Source: Anastrepha obliqua
Taxonomy: Eukaryota; Arthropoda; Insecta; Diptera; Tephritidae
Direction of reading: 5' to 3'
Length of the DNA: 64,000 bases
Assembly: GCF_027943255.1 (NCBI RefSeq)
Contig: NC_072896.1
Span: 122,233,879 to 122,297,878, forward strand
The notes under the pieces are model-generated. The model was not told where the DNA came from. It ran no database searches and saw nothing but the letters and a program-made list of their open reading frames with translations. Shown one piece after another: positions 33,375 through 44,761 of the stretch; positions within the stretch are counted from its first letter, which is position 1, and every line of letters starts with the position of its first letter. A program made the translations under genes and the position numbers.

Positions 33375-36285
33375 AAAAATTAAAATTCTAATTTGGAATG
33401 CAAATGGACTAATACAGCACTATTTAGAACTAAAACAATTCTTAGCTGACAAAGAAATTGACATAGCATTGATTGCAGAAACACATTTTACTGACAAAAG
33501 TTTTCTGAAATTTCCTAATTATAAAATGTATGTGACAAACCATCCTGATGGAAGAGCCCATGGAGGGACAGCTATAATTATTAAATCAAGCATAACTCAC
33601 ATAGAACAACTCCAATATTCGACGCCTCATCTTCAATCCACGACATTGCAAATATATGACAAAAATGGACCAGTATCTATTTCCTCCATTTACTGTCCAC
33701 CTAGATATATAATAAACTCGGATGAATATGACAAATACATAAGAACGCTTAACAATAGATTTATTGCAGCTGGAGATCTCAATGCAAAACACATCGACTG
33801 GGGCTCAAGACTCACCAACAAAAAGGGCCGTATTCTAATTAACGCAATTAACAAAAACAATTGCAGATTTATAAGTACCGGAGAACCTACCTATTGGCCA
33901 ACTGACGTAAAGAAAATTCCAGACTTGATCGATTTCTGCATAACCAAAAACATAAGCCATAACCAATTCAGTCGTGCTATGAACTTTCTTCTGACCACTC
34001 GCCGATATTACTTCAATATGTAAGTTATATAAAATCTATAGATACATCTTTTCGCGTATTTAATGACAGAACCAACTGGGAAAAATTCCGCCACCATATT
34101 GACGATCAACTTATACCAAATGTGATATTAAAAACGCAACTTGACATTGAACGTGCCATTATCCATTTCAATGACGTAGTACTAGAAGCAGGGATCAGAT
34201 CGGCACCAAAGCAAGCTAATAGAACAGATTCAGCAGCAACTGACATTTCTATGAAGAAGCAAATTATTGAAAAACGAAAGTTAAGAAAACGATGGCAAAA
34301 AACCAGATCACCTGACGACAAGAGAAAACTAAACTTAGCCACAAAAATTCTTAAGGATACTTTAAACAAAAGAAATAACAAAGAAATCGAAAACTATTTG
34401 AAGAACCTGACTCCCAACAAAGATACAAACTACTCTCTTTGGAAATGTACCAAAACATTAAAAACACAAATAAAACATCAACCACCACTAAAGAAAGATG
34501 ACAATTCATGGGCCGTTACAAAAGAGGAAAAAGCGAAAACTTTAGCAAAATACTTTGAAGAGGTTCTATCAAATGACGAAGAAAAGAAAATTGACAACCA
34601 AAACAACTACCATTATGACTTTACAAAAATAAAAAGGACGAATACACACGAAATAATAGCTTGCATCAAAAAAGGACTAAAACATAAAAAATCACCCGGA
34701 TATGACTTGATAACAGGAAAAGCATTAGTGGAGCTACCAACCAAAGCATATATATTTTTGCGAAACGTTTTCAATGCCATGTTTCGCTTGCAATATTTTC
34801 CGAAACTCTGGAAAGTGGCAGAGATTATTGCATTGCCAAAACCGGTAAAGATCCAACTACCGTATCATCTTATAGACCAATAAGCTTACTACCGACAATA
34901 TCTAAAATTGCTGAAAAATTACTGCATGACCGACTAACCCAATTTCTGGAGAAAAAACGTATAATACCGGATCATCAATTTGGATTTAGAAAAAAACATT
35001 CGACTATCCAACAGATCCACAGAATTACAAATAAAATCCAATCAGACTTTGAAAACAATCGTTATTGTGCGGCAGTATTCTTAGACGTAGCTAAAGCGTT
35101 TGACAAAGTGTGGCACAGAGGCTTACTCCACAAAATAAAAATAATGATTCCTTTTGACTACTATCTTATCATAAAAAGCTACCTAACTAATCGAAGTTTC
35201 TATATTAAATATGACAATCAATGTTCAGATATTCATCAAATAACTGCTGGAGTTCCGCAAGGAAGCGTTCTTGGACCTCTACTATATGTTTTATTCACCG
35301 CAGACATACCACCTCCTGACGAAACTAATTCATCAATTGCTACGTTCGCAGACGATACAATACTACTGGCATCGGATAAAAGCTTAACTATCGCTACTGA
35401 AAAACTGCAGCGATACACAAACGCAGTTAAGGAATGGTTCGATAATTGGTGCCTAAAAATAAATGAAGACAAAACCGTACAGGTTATATTTACTACCAAA
35501 ACAAAATTTACTGCAGTTCCAATAAAAATAAATGGCAAAGCAATTACAATTAAACCAACTACGAAATACCTTGGAATACATTTGGACTCGAAACTAAATT
35601 GGAATCACCACATAAAGCAAAAGGTCAAACAAATAAAAGAAAAGCTTCGACAACTTCATTGGTTAGTCAGCACAAAATCCAGACTTACTATACAGAACAA
35701 GCTATTATTGTACAAAGCCATGATTAAACCAATCTGGCTATATGGACTACAGGTATGGGGAACGGCTAAAAAGTCTCACCTAGTAAAAATTCAACGACAG
35801 CAATCGAAGATTCTTCGAATTTTGACCATGTCTGACAGGTACACGAAAAATGATGACATCCACAGGACTTTTAATATAGCAACAGTAGACGAAGAGACCA
35901 AAAAATAGCAAGAAGCCACTTTGAAAAAATACAGGGACACAATAATGCAGAAATCAACAAACATCTGGAAAGGGAAAAAAACACTGAAAGACGCTTAAAG
36001 AGAACTCGACCAAGCGACTTAATGAATGCTAGAAAATAATAAATGTGCAAAGGGCTTAAATTGCTGTTAAATTGTTGTAAAATTTGTATTATGTAGAGTA
36101 AAACTTGTATTGAATATTATTTAATTGTATTTAATTGTATATAGTAATTATTAATTCGTTTATTTTAATTTTTATCGCTTTGGCACTGGTCATTAAGCGA
36201 TGTATGTAAATCCTGGCCAAATTGTTAAACAACGTACTTAATGTCAATGGACAGATGTATAAAATAAAGGGGGAAAAAAAAAAAA
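32657..36285 (+). mobile_element. Jockey-type LINE, 5'-truncated, otherwise nearly intact
   Basis: A 3.6-kb non-LTR retrotransposon with ORF1 (zinc knuckles), overlapping ORF2 (endonuclease plus RT), a 3' untranslated region with AATAAA at 36263-36268, and a 13-base A tail at 36274-36286. ATGAATAA flanks it on both sides (32649-32656 and 36286-36293), the target-site duplication. The 5' end is truncated within ORF1. The target is the 3' leader of a Tc1-like element. Composition is A-rich on the sense strand, as usual for Jockey. Only three single-base frame breaks disturb ORF2, so this is probably one of the youngest insertions here. Confidence 0.9.
33361..36039 (+). CDS. Jockey ORF2 (endonuclease and reverse transcriptase), three single-base frame breaks
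   Basis: ORF2 nicks DNA and copies the element RNA at the target. Endonuclease: KILIWNANGL (residues 7-16), IALIAETHF with the catalytic Glu, GGTAIIIKSS, SISSIYCPP, AAGDLNAKHIDWGS and, just after break 1, NFSSDHSP. RT: SPGYDLITGK, SSYRPISLLPTISKIAEKLL, FGFRKKHSTIQQ, AVFLDVAKAFDKVWHRG, TAGVPQGSVLGPLLY, ATFADDTILLASDK (catalytic Asp pair) and TKYLGIHLDSKLNWNHH. The breaks lie at about 33987 (T-run), 34843 (CCGG) and 35900-35905 (A-run). Each is one base short. Past the last, the frame runs on to a natural stop at 36037-36039. All catalytic residues are kept. Confidence 0.85.
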
Positions 36286-36370
36286 ATGAATAAATTTGTT
36301 GTTTTTAAGCTAATTGAGGTGTATGCAGACTTTTGTGGCACAGTTTTTTTTGTTGTTGTTGTGTTAATTT

Positions 36371-36430
36371 TACGTTCTCTCTGTGAATTCCGAATGGTAG
36401 TCACGCACAAACTCCTTCGGCTATAGAGGC
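36371..36430 (-). repeat. tRNA-derived SINE head fragment
   Basis: Complement of the SINE head: TTCTCTCTGTGAATTCCGAA, TGGTAGTCACGCAC and TCCTTCGGCTATAGAGGC. It lies 27 bp beyond the end of the Tc1-like element. The rest of the SINE is absent. Confidence 0.65.
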
Positions 36431-36510
36431 TGTTGTTACTATTACGACCCTTGAAAAATATTTCTTAATGTTACATAACCTCAATTATACCCAACAATTT
36501 TTGCTCTTTT

Positions 36511-36560
36511 TTGGCAGAGATTTCGAACCTGTGCACTTCTTAGCCATTCGGCTACGGTGT
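36511..36560 (-). repeat. tRNA-like SINE head fragment
   Basis: The minus strand gives CGTAGCCGAATGGCTAAG (box A-like) and GGTTCGAAATCTCTG (box B-like) 21 bp apart. It is shorter between the boxes than the other SINE heads, so it may be a second subfamily or another tRNA-related piece. Confidence 0.55.
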
Positions 36561-36869
36561 CCACTACCTGATTAGATTTCCCTCAGGGCTACGAAAAAGA
36601 GAACTTCAAGTTGTGAGTAAGAGAATTCGGTGGTGAGTAAACGAAAAAGCTTTGCCTGCATTTAAAACCCTGATTGCGCTATAAGTCAAAGGTGTTGCGT
36701 GAGTTCTATTCTTTTGAAAATATTTTTGATATTATTTTATGAGATATGTTTTGCATATACCGGGTTACCAAGAAAGTCGTCCTGGGTACTAAAGCGCAAT
36801 ATTATTTAGGTAATTTTTTAGTCTGGTTATATGACTCGTTGTTCAAAACTTAGCCATTATCGAGACATA

Positions 36870-37454
36870 AAGGGTGGATAAATTTCAAGGGCCGATGTTG
36901 AATGTGAACACCACCTAAACGTCAACGACACCATTGGACTTCTTTCTTTGGGGTTATTTGAAAGAAAAGGTGTACGTCGATACGCCAGCAATAATTCAAT
37001 AATTCAGCATAATAAAGGATGTGATAATTCGGCACATTAACGGCATAGAACCTCAATTATGCTTCAGCATCATCGAAAATTTGGACAATCGGATGGAGGT
37101 GTGCCACCGAGGCCGCAGCGGCCATTTGGCCAATATTTTGTTCCCTGCGTAATTGACCTAAATTAATATTATCACAATAAAGATAAATAATAATAATTTC
37201 CTAAAAACATTTTATTTTATTCAAAATCAACACCGGCCCTTAACACTTAACCACCCTTTAGATAAGGAATTATTTGCATTTGGTAGTGTTTGGAGGTATG
37301 CCGCCGAGACCGCGGCGGCCATTTGGCCGATATTTTGTTCCATGCCTAATTGAGCTGCACTAATATTATCATAATAAAGAGAAATAATAATTATTTCCGA
37401 AAAAATTGTATGTTATTCAAAATCCACACCGGCCCTTGAAACTTAACAACCCTT
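36870..37454 (+). mobile_element. Composite DD41D MITE with duplicated 3' end, copy 1
   Basis: TA flanks the whole unit (36868-36869 and 37455-37456). The inner MITE (36870-37258) starts AAGGGTGGATAAATTTCAAG, has the shared internal deletion (CTAAACGTCAA|CGACACC) and the transposase tail (KKVYVDTPAIIQ-like), and ends CTTAACCACCCTT. Then comes TA, a ~29-nt linker GATAAGGAATTATTTGCATT... (37261-37289), and a second copy of the last ~165 bp of the element from TGGAGGTATGCCGCCGAG to ACTTAACAACCCTT. The linker is not part of the element sequence. Both inner and outer units keep a 3' terminal repeat, but only one 5' repeat exists. Confidence 0.85.
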
Positions 37455-37456
37455 TA

Positions 37457-38905
37457 CGATTTGAAATATGACTTTAGAAAAACTATTTTTTTGCTGTACG
37501 GCCACTTTTTGTATAATGTTAGTTAAAATGCCTGACTTTTTTCTGTGTTTAGTTCAAAGTTTTATTCCACATGAAATAGGGTCGAAATTTTAAAGCAACA
37601 CTATTGTAGGCATGTCGCTTAAATTGATTGTTTTATTTAGCAAAAAATGACGAATATGAGCTCTTGGAAAATTTTAAAAATGTTTAATAAAAAATTTCAT
37701 TTGAAAAACAGATTATCCTGAATTCGCCATTAATCCTTTCGCCCAATGCTAAAGTCATTTGTTGTTAGCGCATCCATTTTAGCGCATCCATTTTATAAAT
37801 AAAGTTCTTTGGAGCCAACAACGCTTATTTTAATTCTTTTGTGGCATTACAACCGCCTACTGAACAGCTCAACAAAAGCTATTTTCTCGCCTTTAAAACT
37901 TCACCAATGCTTGTATGTATGTATGTATGCGTATATTACACCTATTTGCCCACACACCCATACATGCTCATACTCAATCCGGATTAAATTTTCAATTAGC
38001 TGCTATTGAAATGGCGTCTGGAAGTTTTCGAACAAACATCAACCTGAAAGTCTGAAGCAGAGAAACAAGAAACCAAAAACAAAACATTAAAAAAAAAACA
38101 AGAAAGCATCGAAATCTGTGTAAGAGTTTTCCAGTTAAATTTAACTTCAAGTTAGGATTTATGATGAGTTGGAAAACTTTTAATTTTCAGGAGTGTAGGT
38201 GTAGTTGTAAAGCAAAACAAATGTGTATGTGTGTGTGTATGTGAATTGGTTTTCATGCCGTAAACTGAGGAACAGAATGAGCAAAGCAGCTTGTAATCAA
38301 AGGCTAACGCATGTAAACGTAGAATTTACAGTAAGGTGGCAAAAATGCACCCCTCCCCTTCCCCCTCCCCCCCCCCCCCCCCCCCCACGCACATAGTAGT
38401 TTCAGCTGAGTAAGTCATAATTAAGCATACATATAAGTACTAAGAAGAGCCTCGCCCACTTCCCATGCGCTTTTTTTTCGCTAGGCAACAATAATGGCAA
38501 ATTAAATTTTCATGAGTTCTAATTTCATTATTAATAAATAATTTTGTGTTATTGCGGCAAAACTGGAATTAGGGCATGTAATTAAAAGGCTTCGATGTGC
38601 TTTGGTTTCGGAGGAACAAAGTGTGCGTGTGTATGTGCGCCGATTTGTGCATGTGTGCGTTACTGTTTCCGGGGCTGTAATGAAATCAATAAATCCAGCT
38701 GTGTACTGTGGCACGCTTATTATTATTGTTGTTGTCAAGTATTGTTTAGTAGCGCTTGAATTTTCAGATTGTTGTTGTGAATTAGGCACTTTGCGACTTA
38801 ATTGCCTATTGTGCTGTTTGTATGTATTGGCCTAAGGCAGCCTGATTTTATGCTTATTTTTTTTTTTTAAATATATATCAAATAACAAGGCATATTTGAT
38901 ATATA
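37457..38905. other. No gene recognised
   Basis: A 14-bp tandem duplication TTAGCGCATCCATT is near 37764-37791, and there are TATG and CA words at 37910-37970 and 38220-38245. The frame at 38502-38789 (minus) is a shadow of a GTTGTTGTT-rich plus strand. Confidence 0.5.
38350..38386 (+). repeat. C-tract cluster ending in 20 consecutive C
   Basis: C-runs of 4, 4, 5 and 20 bases are separated by one or two T. On the minus strand these are four or more G-tracts with 1-2 nt loops, the pattern expected to fold as a G-quadruplex. Its length is likely to be unstable or mis-sequenced. Confidence 0.8.
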
Positions 38906-39914
38906 CAGGGTCCGGTTACACTCGAAGTGTAACCAATTCACAAGGCCATACATTTAATTTGGAAAATTAATTTCATTCAATTAAAAAAAAAAAGGGAAAA
39001 TGATAAAGAATTAAGAATGAACTTACTTTTGCTCGATATGTCCACCTTTTGCCATGACTACGGCCTTGAGATGATCCAAAAACGAATTGCAAGCTGCCTG
39101 AATGTGACTTGCAGGTATTTTGGCCCACTCGCTGGCAATGGCTTTTTTCAGCGCATCAAGACTGGTGAATCTTTCAGTTCGGACTTTGCTCTACAAAATG
39201 GCCCAAAGAGAATAATCCAACGTATTCACGTCTGGTGAATTTGCGAGCCATTGTGTGGACGTTATAAAGTTCGAAACGTTGGTTTTTAGCCATTCTTGGT
39301 TCATTCGAGCTTTGTGAGATGGCGCCGAGTCCTGTTGAAACGTCCATGGTCTGCCATCGAAATATTTGTCTGCCTACATCTTCAGAGCAACCTCCAAAAT
39401 ACTTTCCTGATAATATATCGCATTTATCTTGACGCCAAACTCAATGAAAACGAGTGGAGAGCGCCCATCTGTGGTTACAGTGGCCGAAACTATTACCTGT
39501 GGCGGGTGCTGTCTCCTGGTGGCCAGTCGATGACTCAAAATCTCGGTCAGTCAAATGAACCCTATCGCCTTGGGAGTTTATGAATTGCTCAATTTGAGGA
39601 ATTTTTCTCGTCAGAAAACACAAAGTTCGAAAATTTACTGCTTTCGCCTAAACGAAGCAACTCTTTCGCTCTCTCTAGTCTGACTTGTTGCTACGTTGGT
39701 GTGAGACAATGCGCCTTTTGAATCTTGTAAAGCTTGACTTTGGTATCATTTTTCAGTATGCGGCGGATGCTACGGTCAGATATTTTCAGTTCTTTCGCCA
39801 TTTGATTGACACTTCGTCAGGGATTTCGCTCAAGTCGATTCTTCACATTTTGAACCGCGTTTACTCTCAGCCAAATGCTTCTGAAGTTGGTTACACTTCA
39901 AGTTTCGGACCCTG
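38906..39914 (-). mobile_element. DD37D (maT-like) transposon, both ends present, transposase dead
   Basis: The ends CAGGGTCCGGTTACACTCGA (38906-38925) and the complement of CTTCAAGTTTCGGACCCTG (39896-39914) match, flanked by TA (38904-38905, 39915-39916). The length is 1,009 bp. The minus-strand transposase has MAKELKISDRSIRRILKN, FSDEK (first Asp), QIEQFINSQGDRVHLTDRDF, QVMVSA-type blocks, a TRRHL-type remnant of the second Asp region, and CNSFLDHL-like tail traces. Frame changes occur after FSDEK and after TDRDFE, both shared with the 44.9 kb copy, plus stops and indels of its own. In an intact relative the D-to-D spacing gives the DD37D signature. Confidence 0.8.
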
Positions 39915-39916
39915 TA

Positions 39917-40885
39917 TATTTTCACTGAAATTATTATAAATTTGACAAAATACGTTCCTTGTAAAACCTTTAGAAATCATCTTTTCTTCTTTAAGCTTTT
40001 CTGCATTTCATATTTCTTGTATGTAACAAATAGTTATTTTTGTTATTGCTTCCTTTTTAAGTAACTAGGTTTTATTTTTATTTTGCTTAGTATTTCTCTC
40101 GCTTTGAAAAATGCCCAACTGTTAGTTGCTCAAAGTTTAGCTAAAAGTCGAAAAGCTCGTTAATGATTCACAGCAACAAATGGTTTACCAGTTCTAAGGG
40201 TATTAACTACTTAACTGCGTACGTGGTTCATCCACTCACACGCACACATATTTGAAAATATATCCTAGGGTTGCTATTTCATGTTTGCGTACTTTCTTAC
40301 TCAAAAATTCAACGCCTAAAGCTTGCCTTTGTCTTGCACAACCACTGCAGCTTAATCCGACTTATGGGAAGTGACTTCTTCATACTTAGAGATAAAAGGA
40401 CTGTAATTAGTGCTCTGCGCTGCCTCGCTTTCAATTCAACACTTGTGCAGAAAAGTCATTGGCCTTCTTCCTGGAAAAGCAAGTATTAAAATGCCGCCTG
40501 AGGCCACTAGGAAATTGCTACCCTAGGAAAGGAGGTGAGAGCTAAAACCAGTTTGTTGGATCTCAAGGCTTATGTGGATGAAATGGGAGCGGAAACGAAT
40601 GTGAGACTTGCATTCACTGAAATAAGAAGGTACATTTGCCATGATCGGGATTATATCTGGTTGTAAGGAGAAATATGCAACAAGGCTTTACGAATCTTTT
40701 CACATATGCTGCATATTTCTCCCCTTTCTTAGAGTCTCAACTGGTGGAAACCGATCTAAAAAGGCTGATGGAATTCCTTATAAGCACCGATGCTACCCAG
40801 CAAGCTAAACTGTGGTATTATTGGAGTCTTATGCTCTTGTGTGTTAAGTTTGTCGCTATCTTCTGTGTTCGCAACTTATTTGCTG
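39917..40885. other. No gene recognised
   Basis: Frames at 40271-40489 and 40675-40914 have no domain. The GC-richer stretch 40490-40670 (with CTAGGAAAGGAGGTGAGAGC) looks like decayed coding sequence, but I cannot assign it. Confidence 0.4.
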
Positions 40886-41185
40886 CAATAATGGCATCCA
40901 GGCGACCACCGTAGAGTGCGTAGGTTCGAGTCTCTGCATGTAGCTCCGTGCGAAAATTTTTTCTGTTGCGGTCGTCACCGACAGGCAATGGTAAGCCTTC
41001 GAGAGTATTTCTGCCATGAAAAAGCTACTCATAAAAACCATTTGTCGTTCCGAGTCGGCTCAAGCTGTAGATATCTTCATTTGTGGGACAACATCAAGGC
41101 CCACGCCACCAATAGGAGGAGGAGCTCGGCCGAACACCTATCTGAAGTATATGCGCCAATTATTGTTGTTATTATTATTAATGAC
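40886..41185 (+). repeat. tRNA-derived SINE with (TTR)n tail
   Basis: The head contains ATGGCATCCAGGCG (box A degraded) and GGTTCGAGTCT (box B, 40923-40933). The body follows, with CAGGCAATGGTAAGCC, ATTTCTGCCATGAAAAAGC (41006-41024), TCCGAGTCGGCTC, GTGGGACAACATCAAGGC and AGGAGGAGCTCGGCCGAAC (41112-41130), ending ATGCGCCAATTATTGTTGTT. The microsatellite tail is TTG/TTA rather than TA. Near full length. Confidence 0.75.
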
Positions 41186-41284
41186 TTCCATATTTATTTC
41201 TTGTTAATTTCAGTCATTTTTAGGAATGATACCAAATAGAGAAATAAGCCAAAAAATATACTTACCTGCTTATTTAGTGTACGT

Positions 41285-41640
41285 GTACGCCAGTTAGAAA
41301 CACCAAAGGCGGTCAGGTCATTGCCGATTTCGACTTTCCAACGTAGATATGGGCGCCGTTTTTTGCGAGTTCCACCATTAGATTTCGAAAAGAGGTGCGC
41401 AGAAGGTGCGCGTTGTTGTCCAAATATTCAACGTGACCTAGCCAGCGTAGCTGCTGAACAATAATGCGCTTCACTACGTCGATGTCGGCTTACAGCTCGT
41501 ACACCTCGTGGTTCCATCTTCTTCGGTATGCATCACTCACGCAAATCGGACAATAGATCTGTCGAAAGCGATATATTAAGACCGGGAGGATGAATGATTT
41601 TTGTGGAGGTTTGTTTGAGTGGAGCGTTTTTTCGTGCGTC
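41285..41640 (-). pseudogene. Non-LTR ORF2 C-terminal remnant
   Basis: The minus strand reads VYELEADIDVVKRIIVQQL, then RWLGHVEYLDNNAHLLRTSF (about 41470-41400), the RLRWLGHV block that follows RT in several LINE groups. Frames break on both sides, with stops. It is related in type to the blocks at 4.0 and 49.6 kb but is not the same subfamily. Confidence 0.5.
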
Positions 41641-42585
41641 GAGAGACGGGTCTGTTTTTCAATTGCCTACCGCGCCGGTGTTCGGGCTCAAAAAATATAT
41701 TATAACATGATAACTAAAAATGCCTATAAAGCTCTTTTATAATTAAAAAAAAAATATTTTCTTTTCTTGTACCCCTTTTTGAATTTGTGTTTTGTGCAGA
41801 AATCAACTCAACTCTGTTCAGCTCAAGAAGTAATGATCGTCTTTTTAAGAAATTTAAGTTTTCAAGTCTTAAGACGAGTAAAAATGCTGATGCGCAAGAG
41901 AATTTGGGATAAACTGAAACAAACTACAGTCTGAAGGAGTAACGACTGGAGAGTACGGCCGGTAAGGCAAGGTCTCCAGTCGAGTCTTTTACAGCATTTT
42001 TTACGACTTTTGCCATATGAGGCCGAGCATATTATGTTGAAGGATAATTTTGACTTATTTTTCTAGACACTTTGGCAAAAGATGTTCTCATTTGCATTTG
42101 GCGTAACTGTTCACAAGCAAATCGATTCCCTTCCACATCTCTCGCCTTCATTTCATGCAGTACCCATTGCCTTTGCTTCTTAAAAATTCAAACCTTCTTC
42201 TTCTTCTTGACTGGCGCGATATTTGCTGAACCTATTTGGGCTGAGAAAAATGAACTTTGTTTCAAAATGGTTTGTTAAGTCATTCCAATGACTCAATTAA
42301 AGGATGCCTATAACTCTGAATCTTCGATAATTTTTGTTCTTTCACTGCCATAATAGTTTTGCAAAAAAACGGATATTTTTTGGAGAAAATGAATTGATGG
42401 AGAAACACAAACTCCCAAAAATATTTTAGGTTCGTCTATTTCGTCTCGCGGCTACCACAGAATTCATATCTAGCGAGAAACAGCAGACGCAGAGTTGTCC
42501 ATTAGAATTGTAAGCAAATTTTTGAAGCTGAATTGACTTGGCTGCGACTCTATAATCCATAATCTGCAACATATTAATATTACTC
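41641..42585. other. No gene recognised
   Basis: A perfect 10-bp inverted repeat CGACTGGAGA...TCTCCAGTCG is at 41943-41982. The frame at 42072-42278 has no domain. Confidence 0.5.
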
Positions 42586-43620
42586 TTTTGTTTTAAGTGG
42601 AAGAAAAAATAATGTTCGTAATTACAGGCCGATTTCCCAGCTTTCAAGCATCTCTAAACTGTTTGAATGCATTTTCAACAATTATTATCTGGTCAAGTCT
42701 TGAGTTATCGCAAACCAGCATGGGTCTTTAACTGGCCGCTATGAAGCTACTAATCTTATTGTATCTTCTGTATGTCATCATTTCCCAAAAGGATTTCAAG
42801 CTGATTGCATTTGCACCTACTTCTCTAAAGCAAATGTTCTTCCTTTCCAAATTTCTTGCTCTTCGCGGAGGATATAAACATTTTCTCACCAGTTAAGGAT
42901 CAATGGATGCTCAGAAGCTTGAATGCGACACCATCAATAATCTTCATCTTGGTGTAATGCACCAATGCTCGCGTCTGTTTTTGAATATGTTGAAAATAAT
43001 ATTTTCATTTAACATTTTCGAGGCGTCAGATTAAAAAGCCCAATGTATTTTATTAACACATCCTACACCATTTCTAATAATGCACTTCAAAGAGTAATAG
43101 AGTTTAAGATCTTACAGTTTTATTCGATACGATATTTTCCGTCAGCGGTCACATTAATTTTATGCCTTCAAATCGTATTTGGTTCTAGGCTTCATTCGTC
43201 GCAAAACATCTGAATTGTCTTATCCGTACATGTTTTAACTGCTGCTTTCGGCCCTTGTTCGTTCTCGCTCAGTTTTTAAAATTATCATTTGGAGACTTTA
43301 CGACCAGCTTTGAGTGGGTTCAAAAAATATTTCTTAAATAGGCATTTCATCCCTACGATAAAAGTATCCTGTTCAATCCTATGATGTTCGGTTAAAGTTG
43401 CTTAATTTAGAATCCCTAGAAATTATAAGGGCAGTCCTTTCACTTTCGTTTATTTTCAGTGTTGTTAATGGCATCATCGATGGTCCAGTTCTACTTGAGT
43501 GGATAAGCTTTAATGTTCCACAAAGAAGTCTTAACAATTTGTATACTTTTTATGGAGAAAACTTTGAGACTAAATTTGCCAGTAATGCACCTCGATCTGA
43601 CGCACTTTGAGACTATAACT
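42586..43620 (+). pseudogene. Jockey/I-like reverse transcriptase, heavily decayed
   Basis: Starts SGRKNNVRNYRPISQLSSIS (42597-42656) and KLFECIFNNYYLVKS, the first RT blocks. It passes through FPKGFQADCICTYFSKA (the eroded DFSKAF block, in which the catalytic Asp is lost) and loses the YADD region in frame breaks. It ends with the C-terminal blocks LSFIFSVVNGIIDGPVLLEW and ISFNVPQRSLNN...NFETKFASNAPRSDAL (43437-43608), which lie in the open frame 43398-43610. The same C-terminal pattern is seen at 56441, which places both in one family. Confidence 0.65.
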
Positions 43621-44348
43621 CATTATTCAATACAATACAATTCTTGATTTCGCTTTATAATAAGTATAACTTAAAAATAAGGACACCCCTAATACGCACG
43701 TCACATGAGAGAATACTTATACATATATGTACAACTTGGTGAGAAAAGAAAAGTCAACTGAATTATTGAGTGCAAACATTTTCCTCCTAGTTCCGTTTTA
43801 CCTTTAGCGCGCCTTCTTAAACCTTAACGAACGAATTGCAAGGACATATGTGTATGTGGCACACACATACATACGCAAGCACATGTGAACAAAACGAGAT
43901 GTAAACAAAAAGTAGCGAGCTAAGCTGCAAAATGGCTTAAATTTGAGGTGGAAGCTGAGTTGGGGCTGGTGTGTTGCGGATGTGTGGATTGCATTGGAGT
44001 ACACAACGTTTCAGGTGTTCTCTGGCTTTTGTTCTTTAAGTGCATATTTGAGTTTATTTCAGTATTTGAGTAAGCGACAGCTGCCAGTTCACACGCATTC
44101 ACAGATATTTACGCTTTGGTGTAAATAACTTACTTAGCGGCGTTAAGACGATATTGGCGGAACTGCTGAGCTTAAACTAAATACCAGCACTAATACGGCA
44201 GGAGAGTCTGCAGAAAAGTAGTTGAGTGGCGACTCAGAGTGTAAACCCGCTGTAATGCGTAGCATGTTTGCCTAGGTGAATGCAGGTGGCAGGAAGTGTG
44301 GATTTTTCTTTCATTTTAATGGAGTGGAGGGTCCTCAAGACTAATCTT
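43621..44348. other. No gene recognised
   Basis: Background with CA/TG words. The opposing frames at 43804-44004, 43920-44102 and 43943-44128 are not accepted. Confidence 0.5.
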
Positions 44349-44761
44349 GCTGAGGACTGGGAGGGATACCATGGTATTCAGACGAACTACAAGAAGCGAA
44401 TTTGTGAGTCGAAAGGGCTTCTTTTAGGGAATTCTGTGGTGGTATTGAATCTCTGAGCGACACGACGAAATTGGTTAGGATCCTGAAAAGGGATCCAGCC
44501 GCAAAGCTGGAGTCACTTAGGAAATCTGATGGCGCTTTCACGGAGAAGCAAAGTGAGACACTCGGCTTGCTGATAGACTCTCATTTTCCAGGTGAGCAGA
44601 TAAATATTGGCCGGCAGCAGCAATTAACGAAAGAGGCTGTTGTCACAAGGGCTACACCTTCTCGGCGCGACTGGTACGCTGCCAGATATGTGGCGAATGA
44701 AGCCATCATTCGATTTGCAATCGAATCTTTTGGCGGTTACAAGTCCCCCGGACCAGATTGA
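44349..44761 (+). pseudogene. LOA/R1-like ORF2 linker upstream of RT
   Basis: Reads DWEGYHGIQTNYKKRICESK, then in another frame FREFCGGIESLSDTTKLVRI, LKRDPAAKLESLRKSDGAFT and LLIDSHFPGEQ. It ends FGGYKSPGPD, the K-S-P-G-P-D block that opens the reverse transcriptase of these LINEs. The homology is cut off exactly after PGPD by a different element, which is why a stop follows at 44759-44761. Similar in type to the 14-16 kb element, but no overlap allows a direct match. Confidence 0.65.

Larger units (their letters stand above)
31697..36343 (+). mobile_element. Tc1-like element, decayed, interrupted by a LINE
   Basis: The right end GGTGTATGCAGACTTTTGTGG (36319-36339) is a typical Tc1-like terminus, and CACTTGAGTCTGTATAGAGC (31700-31719) is a plausible decayed inverted partner. 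Between them are transposase remnants: RAILRERDKNPRTGVPKSVQ-like sequence from 31859, MKHGGGSVMVSRAIAASGVG (32212-32271) and AFIQGTMDQCEYENMLEQHL, then frame breaks with remnants of the third-Asp block (about 32430-32480), and the tail SMPRRLQAVIE (32564-32596) with a family-typical GGPTKY end near 32620. The Jockey LINE at 32657-36285 entered its 3' leader, so the net element is about 1.0 kb. Confidence 0.7.

Noticed and set aside
41943..41982. Hairpin (10-bp perfect stem) as a terminator or small RNA
   Set aside because: Isolated, with no conserved context; a chance palindrome of this size is expected in 64 kb.
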